Notes: a model not told the origin generated them from the letters alone. A DNA stretch of 6,092 nt from Candidatus Woesearchaeota archaeon (GCA_016211095.1 JACQSW010000115.1:1-6092), one strand, 5' to 3'; counted from the stretch's first letter, positions 1 through 6,009 are shown. Program-made: numbers and translations.

Positions 1-65
1 AATTGCTGTTTTTCCTGTTAACCAAATATTTCGCTAAGCCCCCCCGTATTCATTAAAGGCAAAAA

Positions 66-75
66 ATTATAAACC
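66..75 (+). promoter_or_regulatory. TATA box of the mre11-rad50 operon
   Basis: An A run followed by TTATAAACC gives a good archaeal TATA box, with the A-rich stretch before it in the place of the BRE. The box is centred near base 70, which predicts a transcript start near 96 and a leader of about 12 bases before the ATG at 108. No Shine-Dalgarno sequence lies before that ATG. The rest of 1-107 has no gene I can recognise; a run of seven C at 39-45 is its only other notable feature. Confidence 0.6.
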
Positions 76-107
76 TAAACTTAACTTTCCTAATTTGTAA
101 TAAAAAA

Positions 108-1310
108 ATGAGGTTTGTACATTTAGCGGACTGCCACATTGGGGGATGGCAGGACCCAAAACTAAAAGAGTTAGGCATTTCTGCCTTCAAAGAGGCTGTA
201 GCTAGATGTATAGGCAAAAAAGTTGATTTCGTGCTGATAAGCGGAGACCTCTTCGACTCAGCGATTCCACAAATTGAACTGATAAAAGAAGTTGCTGCAA
301 GCCTTAACAAATTAAAAAAAGAGGGCATTCCCGTTTACATAATCCCGGGCTCACACGATTTCTCGCCGTCGGGAAAAACAATGCTTGAAGTTCTGGAAAA
401 AGCAGAGCTATGCACCAACGTCGTCAAATACGGGGGTGAAAACACCTTAAGCTTTACGCTTGACAAAACGACCGGCGCAAAAATAACTGGCTTGCTAGGG
501 AAGAAAGGGGGGCTGGAAAAAGCAGATTATGCCACCCTTGACAAAAAAAATTTGGAAGAAGAGCAGGGATTCAAAATATTCATGTTCCACACCGCCCTCG
601 AAGAATTCAAGCCAAAAAACATGGAAGATATGGAAGCGCAATCCGTTGCCAGCCTGCCAAAAAACTTTGATTATTACGCGGGCGGCCACGTCCATTACAT
701 CTTCCACAAAAAAGAAGGCAATAGCCTATTAACTTTTCCTGGGGCATTATTCCCTAACAACTTCAAAGAGCTGGAAGAGTTTAAGCACGGCGGATTCTAC
801 TTGGTGGACGATAAGCTAAACTTTTCTTATGAACCCGTCAAAACAAAAGACGTTATTTCTTTAACTTTCGACGCTGAAAACAAAACGCCGCATCAGGTAG
901 AGGAAGATATCAAAAAAGAATTGGAAATAAATGAGACAAAAGACAAGATTGTAACCCTAAGGATAGACGGGGCATTAAGCTCAGGAAACCCCTCAGATAT
1001 CAATTTCAAAAAGATATTCGAACAGCTAAAAGATGCTTATTTCGTGATGAAAAACACGAACAAATTGTCTGTCAAAAAATTTGTGGAAAAAGAAGTTGAG
1101 GGAACAAACGTAGAAGAGGTAGAAAAAAACATCTTGCAAGAACACCTTAAAGTGGCAGGCACAAAATTATTGGCTGCTGATAAAGAAAAGCTTGTTCTTG
1201 AACTGATGGCAACGCTTGATAAAGAAAAAGGTGAGGGAGAAAAAACTGCTGACTTCGAAAAAAGGATAATATCCGAAGCCTTTGAAGTGCTAAAAATAAG
1301 GATAAAATGA
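108..1310 (+). CDS. mre11: Mre11 DNA double-strand-break repair nuclease
   Basis: This is the metal-dependent nuclease subunit of the Mre11-Rad50 complex, which trims DNA ends at double-strand breaks so that recombination can begin. The 400-residue length fits archaeal Mre11. The calcineurin-like phosphoesterase motifs are in order: HLADCHIG with Asp8 and His10; GDLFD with Asp47; GSHD at 81-84; FHTAL with His161; and GGHVH with His194 and His196. The residue after the second motif is Asp50, as in bacterial SbcD, rather than the His of Pyrococcus Mre11. The usual GNHD motif reads GSHD, so a metal-binding Asn is Ser82. A capping domain follows, and the lysine- and glutamate-rich tail (about 325-400) is probably the helical Rad50-binding region. 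The stop overlaps the rad50 start as ATGA. The ATG at 108 is chosen because motif I begins five residues in and a TATA box lies upstream. Confidence 0.95.
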   Translation: MRFVHLADCHIGGWQDPKLKELGISAFKEAVARCIGKKVDFVLISGDLFDSAIPQIELIKEVAASLNKLKKEGIPVYIIPGSHDFSPSGKTMLEVLEKAELCTNVVKYGGENTLSFTLDKTTGAKITGLLGKKGGLEKADYATLDKKNLEEEQGFKIFMFHTALEEFKPKNMEDMEAQSVASLPKNFDYYAGGHVHYIFHKKEGNSLLTFPGALFPNNFKELEEFKHGGFYLVDDKLNFSYEPVKTKDVISLTFDAENKTPHQVEEDIKKELEINETKDKIVTLRIDGALSSGNPSDINFKKIFEQLKDAYFVMKNTNKLSVKKFVEKEVEGTNVEEVEKNILQEHLKVAGTKLLAADKEKLVLELMATLDKEKGEGEKTADFEKRIISEAFEVLKIRIK

Positions 1311-3358
1311 AGCTGAAAAAATTAAAGCTAAAAAATGTAAGGAGCTACACTGAGGGGGAGATAAATTTTCCTGAAGGCTCAGTCCTTTTGTCAGGCAGCG
1401 TTGGCTCAGGAAAATCAACAATACTCTTAGCAATAGACTTCGCATTATTTGGTTTGCAGCGCGGGGAACTCTCAGGAAACGCCCTATTAAGAAACGGTGA
1501 AAGCGAAGGCTCAGTAGAGCTGCACTTCGAAATTGCCAACAAGCAAGCCATAATAAAGCGTTGCCTAAAAAGAAGCGAAAAGGGCGTCAGCCAAGACTCC
1601 GGCTGGATTATGATTGACAATAAAAAAAGCGAAGCCACACCACAAGAGTTGAAACAAAGGATATTAGAGTTGTTCAATTACCCCCAAAATCTCTTAACAA
1701 AAAATAAGTCGTTAATCTTTAGGTACACAGTTTACACCCCCCAGGAAGAGATGAAGCAGATTCTTGTCGGCGACAAAGAGGCCCGGCTTGAAACCTTGAG
1801 AAAAGTTTTTGGCATAGACAAATACAAGCGCATCGTGGAAAACGCAAAAATCGCCATGTCGAGAATTAAGGATGAGAAGCGGCATTTGGCTGGGGCGATT
1901 GAGGACTTGGGGGAAAAAGAGGAGCTTAAGCTTGAAAAGGAAAAAAGCCTAAAAAATCTTAACGATGAACTAAACAGGCTGCTGCCTAACATCCAAACAA
2001 TAAATGGGGCAGTGAAAAATAAGAAGCTGAATGTTGATGCTTTTGAAGAAAAAATTGGGGAAGCCAGGGAGCTTAACAAGAAATTAGCTTTGCTGGATTT
2101 GGAGTTGAAACATAAGATTAGCTCTGGAAAAAAGGCAAGTGAAGAAATAGGAAGAATCAGCGCACAAATTGTGGCGTTAGAAAAAATCAAGCTGGATGAC
2201 GAAAAAGGCTTAAAAGAGGAGTTGAAGAGTGCGGAGGAAAAGAAAAAAATTTTAGAAAGCGAAGCTAAAAGATTAGACTCAAAAATTCGTGAATTTGAAA
2301 CAAAAAAAGGGCAATGCGACGCCCTAATAAGGCAAATTGGGGGCTTAAGCACATGCCCAACCTGCTTCCAAGACGTTTCAGACCATTACAAAAACAGAAT
2401 CAAAGAGAACGAAGCCAAAAAAATTGGGGAATTCTCGCCAAAGCTTGAAGAGCTTAACAAAGAAAAAGAAAAAATTTTGGCTGATGTCTCTATCGTTGAA
2501 GGAAAATTAGAAGAATTGAGGGAAAATTTGAGAAGGGTTGGGATAGAAAAAGCAAGGCTAGAAGGCTTGGAAGAGAAAAGGGAAAGGAGAAACCTATTGG
2601 AAGAGGAGCAAAAAGCCTTGAAAAAAGAGATTGCCAACATCAACATGGAAAGGGATAGCCTGTTTGGCCTTATTTCTAAGCATAGCGATGTTGAAGAATT
2701 AGCAAACAAAGCGAAAGCCGAGCTGGAGGGTGCTTTAGCTGAACAAAGAAAAGTTGAACTAGAAAAAGCTAAGATTGAAACTAACATCAAACTTGTAAAA
2801 GAAATGATCAGCTTAGCAGAGAAAGAAATAGCCTCAAAATTAGCGCACAAAAATACTCTTATAAGCCTGAACACAGTGCACAGCTGGCTGGATGAGCAAT
2901 TCCTAAACATGATGGGAAGCATGGAGAGAAAAGTTATGGCAAAGATTCATTCGGATTTCAATGCAATATTCTCCAAATGGTTCAACATGCTGATAGACAA
3001 CGAAACCCTCACGGTTAACCTCAATTCCGAGTTTAGCCCGCTTATTGAGCAGAACGGTTACGACATGGACTACGAATTTTTGAGCGGCGGAGAAAGAACC
3101 GCCGTTGCCCTCGCTTACAGGCTAGCATTAAACCAAACAATCAATAGGCTGATGAGCACAATAAAGACGGACGGCTTGCTCATTTTAGACGAGCCCACAG
3201 ACGGCTTTTCTTCTGAACAGCTGGACAGGATGAAGCCCCTCCTTAAAGAGCTGGAGCTTGAGCAGGTAATTGTTGTCAGCCATGAAAGCAAGATAGAGAG
3301 CTTTGTCGATAACGTTCTAAGATTCTCTAAGAATGAGCACATAAGCCGGATTTGTTAA
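1307..3358 (+). CDS. rad50: Rad50 ABC-type ATPase with zinc hook (short coiled coil)
   Basis: This is the SMC-like ATPase that pairs with Mre11, tethers DNA ends and gates the nuclease with ATP. The 683 residues show: Walker A GSVGSGKST at 30-38 (Lys36); a Q-loop around Gln146 (YTPQEE); a lysine- and glutamate-rich coiled coil at about 180-345; the zinc hook CPTC (Cys350, Cys353); the returning coil at about 357-515; the ABC signature LSGGER at 592-597; Walker B with D-loop, LLILDEPTDGF at 624-634 (Asp628, Glu629); and the H-loop VSHE with His659. All catalytic parts are intact. The protein is shorter than the roughly 850-900 residues usual for archaeal Rad50, and the loss is in the coil arms. 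The start overlaps the mre11 stop, so translation is probably coupled; a weak AGGA lies 4 bases upstream. The stop shares bases with the stop of the convergent nuclease gene. Confidence 0.97.
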   Translation: MKLKKLKLKNVRSYTEGEINFPEGSVLLSGSVGSGKSTILLAIDFALFGLQRGELSGNALLRNGESEGSVELHFEIANKQAIIKRCLKRSEKGVSQDSGWIMIDNKKSEATPQELKQRILELFNYPQNLLTKNKSLIFRYTVYTPQEEMKQILVGDKEARLETLRKVFGIDKYKRIVENAKIAMSRIKDEKRHLAGAIEDLGEKEELKLEKEKSLKNLNDELNRLLPNIQTINGAVKNKKLNVDAFEEKIGEARELNKKLALLDLELKHKISSGKKASEEIGRISAQIVALEKIKLDDEKGLKEELKSAEEKKKILESEAKRLDSKIREFETKKGQCDALIRQIGGLSTCPTCFQDVSDHYKNRIKENEAKKIGEFSPKLEELNKEKEKILADVSIVEGKLEELRENLRRVGIEKARLEGLEEKRERRNLLEEEQKALKKEIANINMERDSLFGLISKHSDVEELANKAKAELEGALAEQRKVELEKAKIETNIKLVKEMISLAEKEIASKLAHKNTLISLNTVHSWLDEQFLNMMGSMERKVMAKIHSDFNAIFSKWFNMLIDNETLTVNLNSEFSPLIEQNGYDMDYEFLSGGERTAVALAYRLALNQTINRLMSTIKTDGLLILDEPTDGFSSEQLDRMKPLLKELELEQVIVVSHESKIESFVDNVLRFSKNEHISRIC

Positions 3359-4335
3359 CATAGTTTTTTTAGTTTCGTTTTTATTTCTTCCTCGGTTGGG
3401 AGTTGGGTTTTGTATTCTGCTACAAAGATTTCTTGCCGCAACTTTCCCAAGGCGTAATGGACTTCTTCCTCATTTTTTTCCCTGCAAATGATTAGGCCGA
3501 TTGGTTCCCTTTCACCTTCAACTTTGTCATGCTCCCTTATGTAGGTTAAGTATTGGTTCATTTGGGCAACAAACTCTCTCCGAAAATTTCCAATTTTAAG
3601 CTCAACAAGGACGATACACTTGAGCAGGCGGTGGTAAAAAACGAGGTCTATCTTGCGGTATTGCCCCGCAATCAGAATCTTCACTTGGCTGCCCATAAAA
3701 GCAAATCCGTTGCCGAACTCAAGCAATGCCCTCCCTACATTTCCCAAGACAGCTTTTTCTAACTCCCTTTCAGAATGATTTTTTTCCAGCTCCAAAAAAT
3801 CCCAGTCGTAGCTTTCCTTAAAAACATCCTCAGGCGAAGGCAACTGCTTCGGCAACTGAACAGCTACTTCGCCACTTTTTCTTGCTCTTTCAAATTCTTT
3901 TTTTCTTATTCTTTTTTCTAGCTCCCTTGTGCTCCATCTATTGATTATAGATTGGTCCTCATAGAAAAGCCTTTTCTCTTTATTTTCAATGTATAGCAAT
4001 ATTCTATAATGGGTCCAGCTTAATTCTCTCCTCACTGCGGAGAAAATTGGATATTTCCGGTAAAATCTGATGATGTGGTGCAATGTTTGTTCATCCATAC
4101 CTATTTCTGGAGCTAATAAAGGAATAATTTTTTTGCCATAACCCGCTCTATCTTTATGTTGTAACTCTTCCCGGACAATCCGTTCACCAACTTGCCAGTA
4201 TGCCCTCACTTTGATATTATCAACTGCTTTATACGCATTAGACAAACCTGCTTGTAGAATTGACTTTATATCCCTAAGTAGGTGCGCATATCCTTCAAGT
4301 TTTTCAAAGTTTTTTGTTGGGATTTGTTTTTCCAC
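3355..4335 (-). CDS. DUF1016/YhcG-family PD-(D/E)XK nuclease
   Basis: The 326-residue protein has the two-part layout of the YhcG/DUF1016 family. The N-terminal helical domain (about 15-150) shows YWQVGERIV at 46-54, LSWTHYRILLYI at 105-116 and WSTRELEKRI at 134-143. The C-terminal PD-(D/E)XK domain (about 175-310) shows GNGFAFMG at 208-215, IDLVFYHR at 229-236 and VELKIG at 244-249. The predicted active-site residues are Asp230, Glu245 and Lys247, followed by QMNQYL at 258-263. All are intact, so an active DNA nuclease is expected, but its substrate is unknown. In bacteria the family is often found near restriction-modification genes and mobile elements; no methylase or partner is visible here. 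The start is GTG, supported by a TATA box about 30 bases upstream, which suggests a leaderless transcript. The gene converges on rad50 with overlapping stops. Acquisition by transfer is plausible but is inference. Confidence 0.93.
   Translation of the reverse strand: MEKQIPTKNFEKLEGYAHLLRDIKSILQAGLSNAYKAVDNIKVRAYWQVGERIVREELQHKDRAGYGKKIIPLLAPEIGMDEQTLHHIIRFYRKYPIFSAVRRELSWTHYRILLYIENKEKRLFYEDQSIINRWSTRELEKRIRKKEFERARKSGEVAVQLPKQLPSPEDVFKESYDWDFLELEKNHSERELEKAVLGNVGRALLEFGNGFAFMGSQVKILIAGQYRKIDLVFYHRLLKCIVLVELKIGNFRREFVAQMNQYLTYIREHDKVEGEREPIGLIICREKNEEEVHYALGKLRQEIFVAEYKTQLPTEEEIKTKLKKLC
3364..3382 (+). terminator. Probable oligo-T terminator of mre11-rad50
   Basis: A run of seven T (3364-3370) and a run of five T (3378-3382) begin six bases after the rad50 stop. 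Archaeal RNA polymerase commonly stops at such T tracts without needing a hairpin. They lie inside the 3' end of the convergent nuclease gene, where they encode Lys codons on the other strand, so they may be there only as coding sequence. Confidence 0.45.
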
Positions 4336-4360
4336 CTTAATGCAGGCAGAATATCGCCAA

Positions 4361-4372
4361 ATAAATAATTTT
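4361..4372 (-). promoter_or_regulatory. TATA-like box of the DUF1016 nuclease gene
   Basis: On the minus strand the sequence reads AAAATTATTTAT, centred about 30 bases ahead of the GTG at 4335. This predicts a transcript starting within a few bases of that GTG, so the mRNA would be leaderless or nearly so. The position is the main support for the GTG start, since no good Shine-Dalgarno sequence is present. Confidence 0.5.
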
Positions 4373-4484
4373 GTCCGGAATTAGCGAAAACCTTTCAGAA
4401 ACTCACCGCCAAGAAAAGCAATAAAAAAACAGCAAGTCGAGTATTGTGAACGATTTAGCTTTTTTGCGTATCTTTTACTCTTTT

Positions 4485-4528
4485 GTTGGAAGAAAGCTAT
4501 TGGTTTTAACCAATGGACGAATTCCAAC
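4485..4528. repeat. 44-base two-part inverted repeat (nested dyad)
   Basis: The outer arms GTTGGAA (4485-4491) and TTCCAAC (4522-4528) are perfectly complementary. The inner arms ATTGGTT (4499-4505) and AACCAAT (4508-4514) are also perfect, separated by TT, and extend by one C-G pair and one wobble pair to 4497 and 4516. The unpaired spacers between arms are equal (five bases each side), so the whole element is symmetric about 4506/4507. As RNA it would be a hairpin with a symmetric internal loop; as DNA it resembles a binding site for a multimeric regulator. Its identity is unknown. Confidence 0.75.
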
Positions 4529-4540
4529 CCTTACAGTGTA

Positions 4541-4593
4541 TGTGGGGACCACGCGACACGCGACAAATGTGCGTGCAGGGTTTAAATACTGCC
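4541..4593. other. GC-rich intergenic island, possible noncoding RNA
   Basis: Bases 4541-4580 are 65% G+C by hand count, well above the flanking noncoding DNA. The island contains GTGG/CCAC around a three-base loop (4542-4552), a tandem ACGCGAC duplication (4551-4564), and CACGC (4557-4561) able to pair with GCGTG (4571-4575). In AT-rich archaea such islands often mark structured RNA genes. I do not recognise a known RNA family, and no clear promoter or boundary fixes a transcript. Confidence 0.3.
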
Positions 4594-4700
4594 TTATTTT
4601 TTAATAATTTTTGTGAATTTTGTTCGCACCGTTTTGCGGCCTCTTAGTTGGTTAGCTCGTATGGATTTAACACCAATTACGTGAACTTTTTTAGTGGGTC

Positions 4701-5105
4701 CTACCAATTAAGATATTTATTTTTAATAAGGAAAGGAAGAATTTGCTCTTCTATTGATATCGGCATTTTTATTCCTAGCTCTTTGTAGTTTTTTGGAATG
4801 AATTTGCATTCTTCTAATTCTGGATCATCAAGTTTAATCTTTCCAATTAATTCTACTAGATATGTGGATAATTTCACTATCGCATCATCAAATACAGCCG
4901 GTGCTTTGAAGTCCCCTAATTTTTTCAATACTTTAGCCCCACAATGAATCTCTTCTTGAATTTCTCTCACGAGTGCCTGTTCCTCGGTTTCGTCACCTTC
5001 TGGCTTCCCTCCAAGATTCGTCCAAATATCTTTTCCAACTTTACGAACCATAAGTAGCTTATTATCTCGAATTACTATTGCAACTATTTTATGTATTTCT
5101 TTCAT
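4701..5105 (-). CDS. Nudix hydrolase
   Basis: This small enzyme is predicted to hydrolyse a nucleoside diphosphate linked to another group, such as a damaged nucleotide; the substrate cannot be told from sequence. From the chosen start it has 134 residues. The Nudix box begins at Gly33: G-x5-E-x7-REIQEE, with Glu39, Arg47, Glu48, Glu51 and Glu52 all present, so metal binding should be intact; the usual Gly near the end of the box is His54. The tail IEEQILPFL is typical of MutT-like Nudix proteins. The reading frame stays open upstream to a GTG at 5144, but a TATA box overlaps those extra codons and sits about 29 bases before the ATG at 5105. I therefore take 5105 as the start, with a nearly leaderless mRNA. 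It is a single gene, divergent from the Sua5-family gene. Confidence 0.9.
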   Translation of the reverse strand: MKEIHKIVAIVIRDNKLLMVRKVGKDIWTNLGGKPEGDETEEQALVREIQEEIHCGAKVLKKLGDFKAPAVFDDAIVKLSTYLVELIGKIKLDDPELEECKFIPKNYKELGIKMPISIEEQILPFLIKNKYLNW

Positions 5106-5128
5106 ACAAATAGGATAAGGTTTACTAA

Positions 5129-5140
5129 TATTTAAATATA
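5129..5140 (-). promoter_or_regulatory. TATA box of the Nudix gene
   Basis: The minus strand reads TATATTTAAATA, a strong archaeal TATA box centred about 29 bases before the ATG at 5105. It predicts a transcript start two or three bases before that ATG, and it rules against the in-frame GTG at 5144, which would lie upstream of the transcript start. Confidence 0.65.
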
Positions 5141-5289
5141 GCACAAACTTGTTGAAAAGTTAGGGATGTGTTGCACTTTTGCTAATGTTCGGCTCGCTTA
5201 AGAAGCATTATTTTTAATAGTGGGTTACTTCCAAAGGGAGAATTTTTTTGTCAAATTTGGCTAGAATTGCATAGGGCAATCTGTTTGAG

Positions 5290-5297
5290 TATAAACC
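5290..5297 (+). promoter_or_regulatory. TATA-like box overlapping a hairpin
   Basis: TATAAACC here is identical to the core of the mre11 box and of the box at 5370-5377. It would start a transcript near 5315-5322, inside the hairpin, about 80 bases before the other box. Whether it is used is unknown. Confidence 0.3.
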
Positions 5298-5331
5298 CTG
5301 GCAAGAAACCCTTGCGAGTTTCTTGCTGGGG
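5296..5331 (+). repeat. 14-bp hairpin or inverted repeat
   Basis: GCAAGAAAC (5301-5309) and GTTTCTTGC (5318-5326) are perfect complements around an eight-base loop. The stem extends outward through two wobble pairs and three C-G pairs to 5296 and 5331. The loop carries a second CTTGC (5311-5315), so GCAAG at 5301-5305 could pair with either copy and form a shorter alternative hairpin. The role is unknown: an RNA element, an operator or an attenuator are all possible. Confidence 0.65.
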
Positions 5332-5367
5332 AAAAAAGAGGTGATTTAGGGGAAAAAGCAGCCCCCC

Positions 5368-5377
5368 TTTATAAACC
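5368..5377 (+). promoter_or_regulatory. TATA box of the Sua5-family gene
   Basis: TTTATAAACC is the best TATA match in this intergenic region. It predicts a transcript start near 5398, giving a leader of about 24 bases to the ATG at 5422 or about 51 bases to the ATG at 5449. Confidence 0.55.
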
Positions 5378-5413
5378 TTACGGTCTGTCTTAATTTTTTA
5401 GTGATTACACACG

Positions 5414-5421
5414 CTTTTTAA
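5414..5421 (+). promoter_or_regulatory. Second TATA-like box before the Sua5-family gene
   Basis: CTTTTTAA lies just before the first ATG. If used, transcription would begin near 5445 and favour a leaderless start at the second ATG (5449). It is a weaker match than the box at 5368. Confidence 0.3.
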
Positions 5422-6009
5422 ATGAAAAACAACAAAAAAACAACAATAATGGCAGAAACAGTCCAATTCCAACAGCTAAAACAGCTTATTCTAACAAAAT
5501 CCATAAAAGAAGGCAAAATCATAATCTACCCAACAGACACCATCTACGGCCTAGGATGCGACGCAACCAACCAAGAAGCAATCAAAAAAATAAGGGAAAT
5601 AAAACAAAGAAGCACCCAACCACTCTCAATAATTGCACCCTCCAAAGAATGGATAAGCAAGCACTTCAAAATAAAAAAAGCGTACATAGACAAGCTCCCA
5701 GGCCCATTCACCTACATCCTCAACCCAAAAAAGAACAGCCCGCTGCCAAAAGAAGTCAACCCAGAAACAGGCAAAATAGGGATAAGGATCCCAAACCACC
5801 CGATAACAAAAATGATACAAAAAGCCAACAAGCCGTTCATAACAACAAGCGTCAACATATCTGGAGAAAAACCTGCAACCTCAATAGGGGAAATCGACAA
5901 AAAAATACTAAACAAAGTCGACCTAATAATAGACGCAGGCACCATAGACAACAAGCCCTCAACCATAATAGACTTAACAGAAAAAATACCAAAAATCATA
6001 AGAAAATAA
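5422..6009 (+). CDS. Sua5/YrdC/TsaC threonylcarbamoyl-AMP synthase (short form)
   Basis: The enzyme makes L-threonylcarbamoyl-AMP from threonine, bicarbonate and ATP. This is the first step of t6A formation at position 37 of tRNAs reading ANN codons; in archaea KEOPS completes it. The family motifs are in order over 195 residues: YPTDTIYGLG at 36-45; the lysine/arginine patch REIKQR at 58-63; PGPFT at 93-97; IGIRIPNHP at 119-127; TTSVNISG at 141-148; and DAGT at 171-174 followed by STIID at 180-184. It is a single YrdC domain without the C-terminal Sua5 domain, like E. coli TsaC. The first nine residues are lysine- and asparagine-rich and not conserved. Met10 (ATG at 5449) would give 186 residues, and a TATA-like box fits that start too, so the start is uncertain. 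Codons strongly favour A and C in third position, unlike the neighbouring genes. Confidence 0.94.
   Translation: MKNNKKTTIMAETVQFQQLKQLILTKSIKEGKIIIYPTDTIYGLGCDATNQEAIKKIREIKQRSTQPLSIIAPSKEWISKHFKIKKAYIDKLPGPFTYILNPKKNSPLPKEVNPETGKIGIRIPNHPITKMIQKANKPFITTSVNISGEKPATSIGEIDKKILNKVDLIIDAGTIDNKPSTIIDLTEKIPKIIRK

Larger units (their letters stand above)
4336..4700. other. 365-base noncoding region with structured DNA
   Basis: No credible gene is seen on either strand between the nuclease start and the Nudix stop. The region holds the nuclease promoter at its left end, a run of seven A at 4423-4429 (a T tract for minus-strand transcripts, and a possible stop for readthrough from the Nudix gene), a 44-base dyad symmetry at 4485-4528, a GC-rich island at 4541-4580, and a TATA-like TTTAAATA at 4581-4588 flanked by GCAG and CTGC. 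The last 80 bases show weak tRNA-like word matches that do not fold. Confidence 0.7.
5106..5421. other. 316-base divergent intergenic region
   Basis: No gene is seen on either strand. The region holds the Nudix promoter at the left. It also holds three TATA-like boxes for the + strand (5290-5297, 5368-5377, 5414-5421), a strong hairpin at 5296-5331, and an eight-base Shine-Dalgarno-like GAGGTGAT at 5338-5345 with no usable start codon after it. The middle part, 5150-5285, shows nothing I can name apart from T-rich runs. Confidence 0.65.

Noticed and set aside
3..56. Possible end of an upstream + strand gene (hydrophobic then basic tail ending at a TAA at 54-56)
   Set aside because: Seventeen residues are too few to assess, and other frames also end nearby, so I do not annotate a partial gene.
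53..328. 91-residue minus-strand frame over the mre11 promoter and 5' end
   Set aside because: It overlaps the conserved nuclease motif I of mre11 and shows no family features.
1345..3342. Several minus-strand reading frames across rad50, rich in Ser, Phe and Leu
   Set aside because: They are the expected complement of Lys/Glu-rich coiled-coil codons, with no recognisable domains; rad50 is unmistakable on the other strand.
4574..4593. T-arm-like sequence around TTTAAATA
   Set aside because: Only four base pairs form around a ten-base loop, and no acceptor strand follows. TTTAAATA is better read as a TATA-like box.
4641..4703. tRNA-like words (TTAGTTGGTTAG as a D arm, a later TACCA)
   Set aside because: The D stem has no matching partner, no anticodon or T arm folds at the right distance, and the acceptor ends do not pair. 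At most it is a worn remnant.
5338..5345. Shine-Dalgarno site marking a short gene
   Set aside because: No ATG, GTG or TTG with an open frame follows at a usable distance, so I keep it only as part of a finding on the hairpin region.
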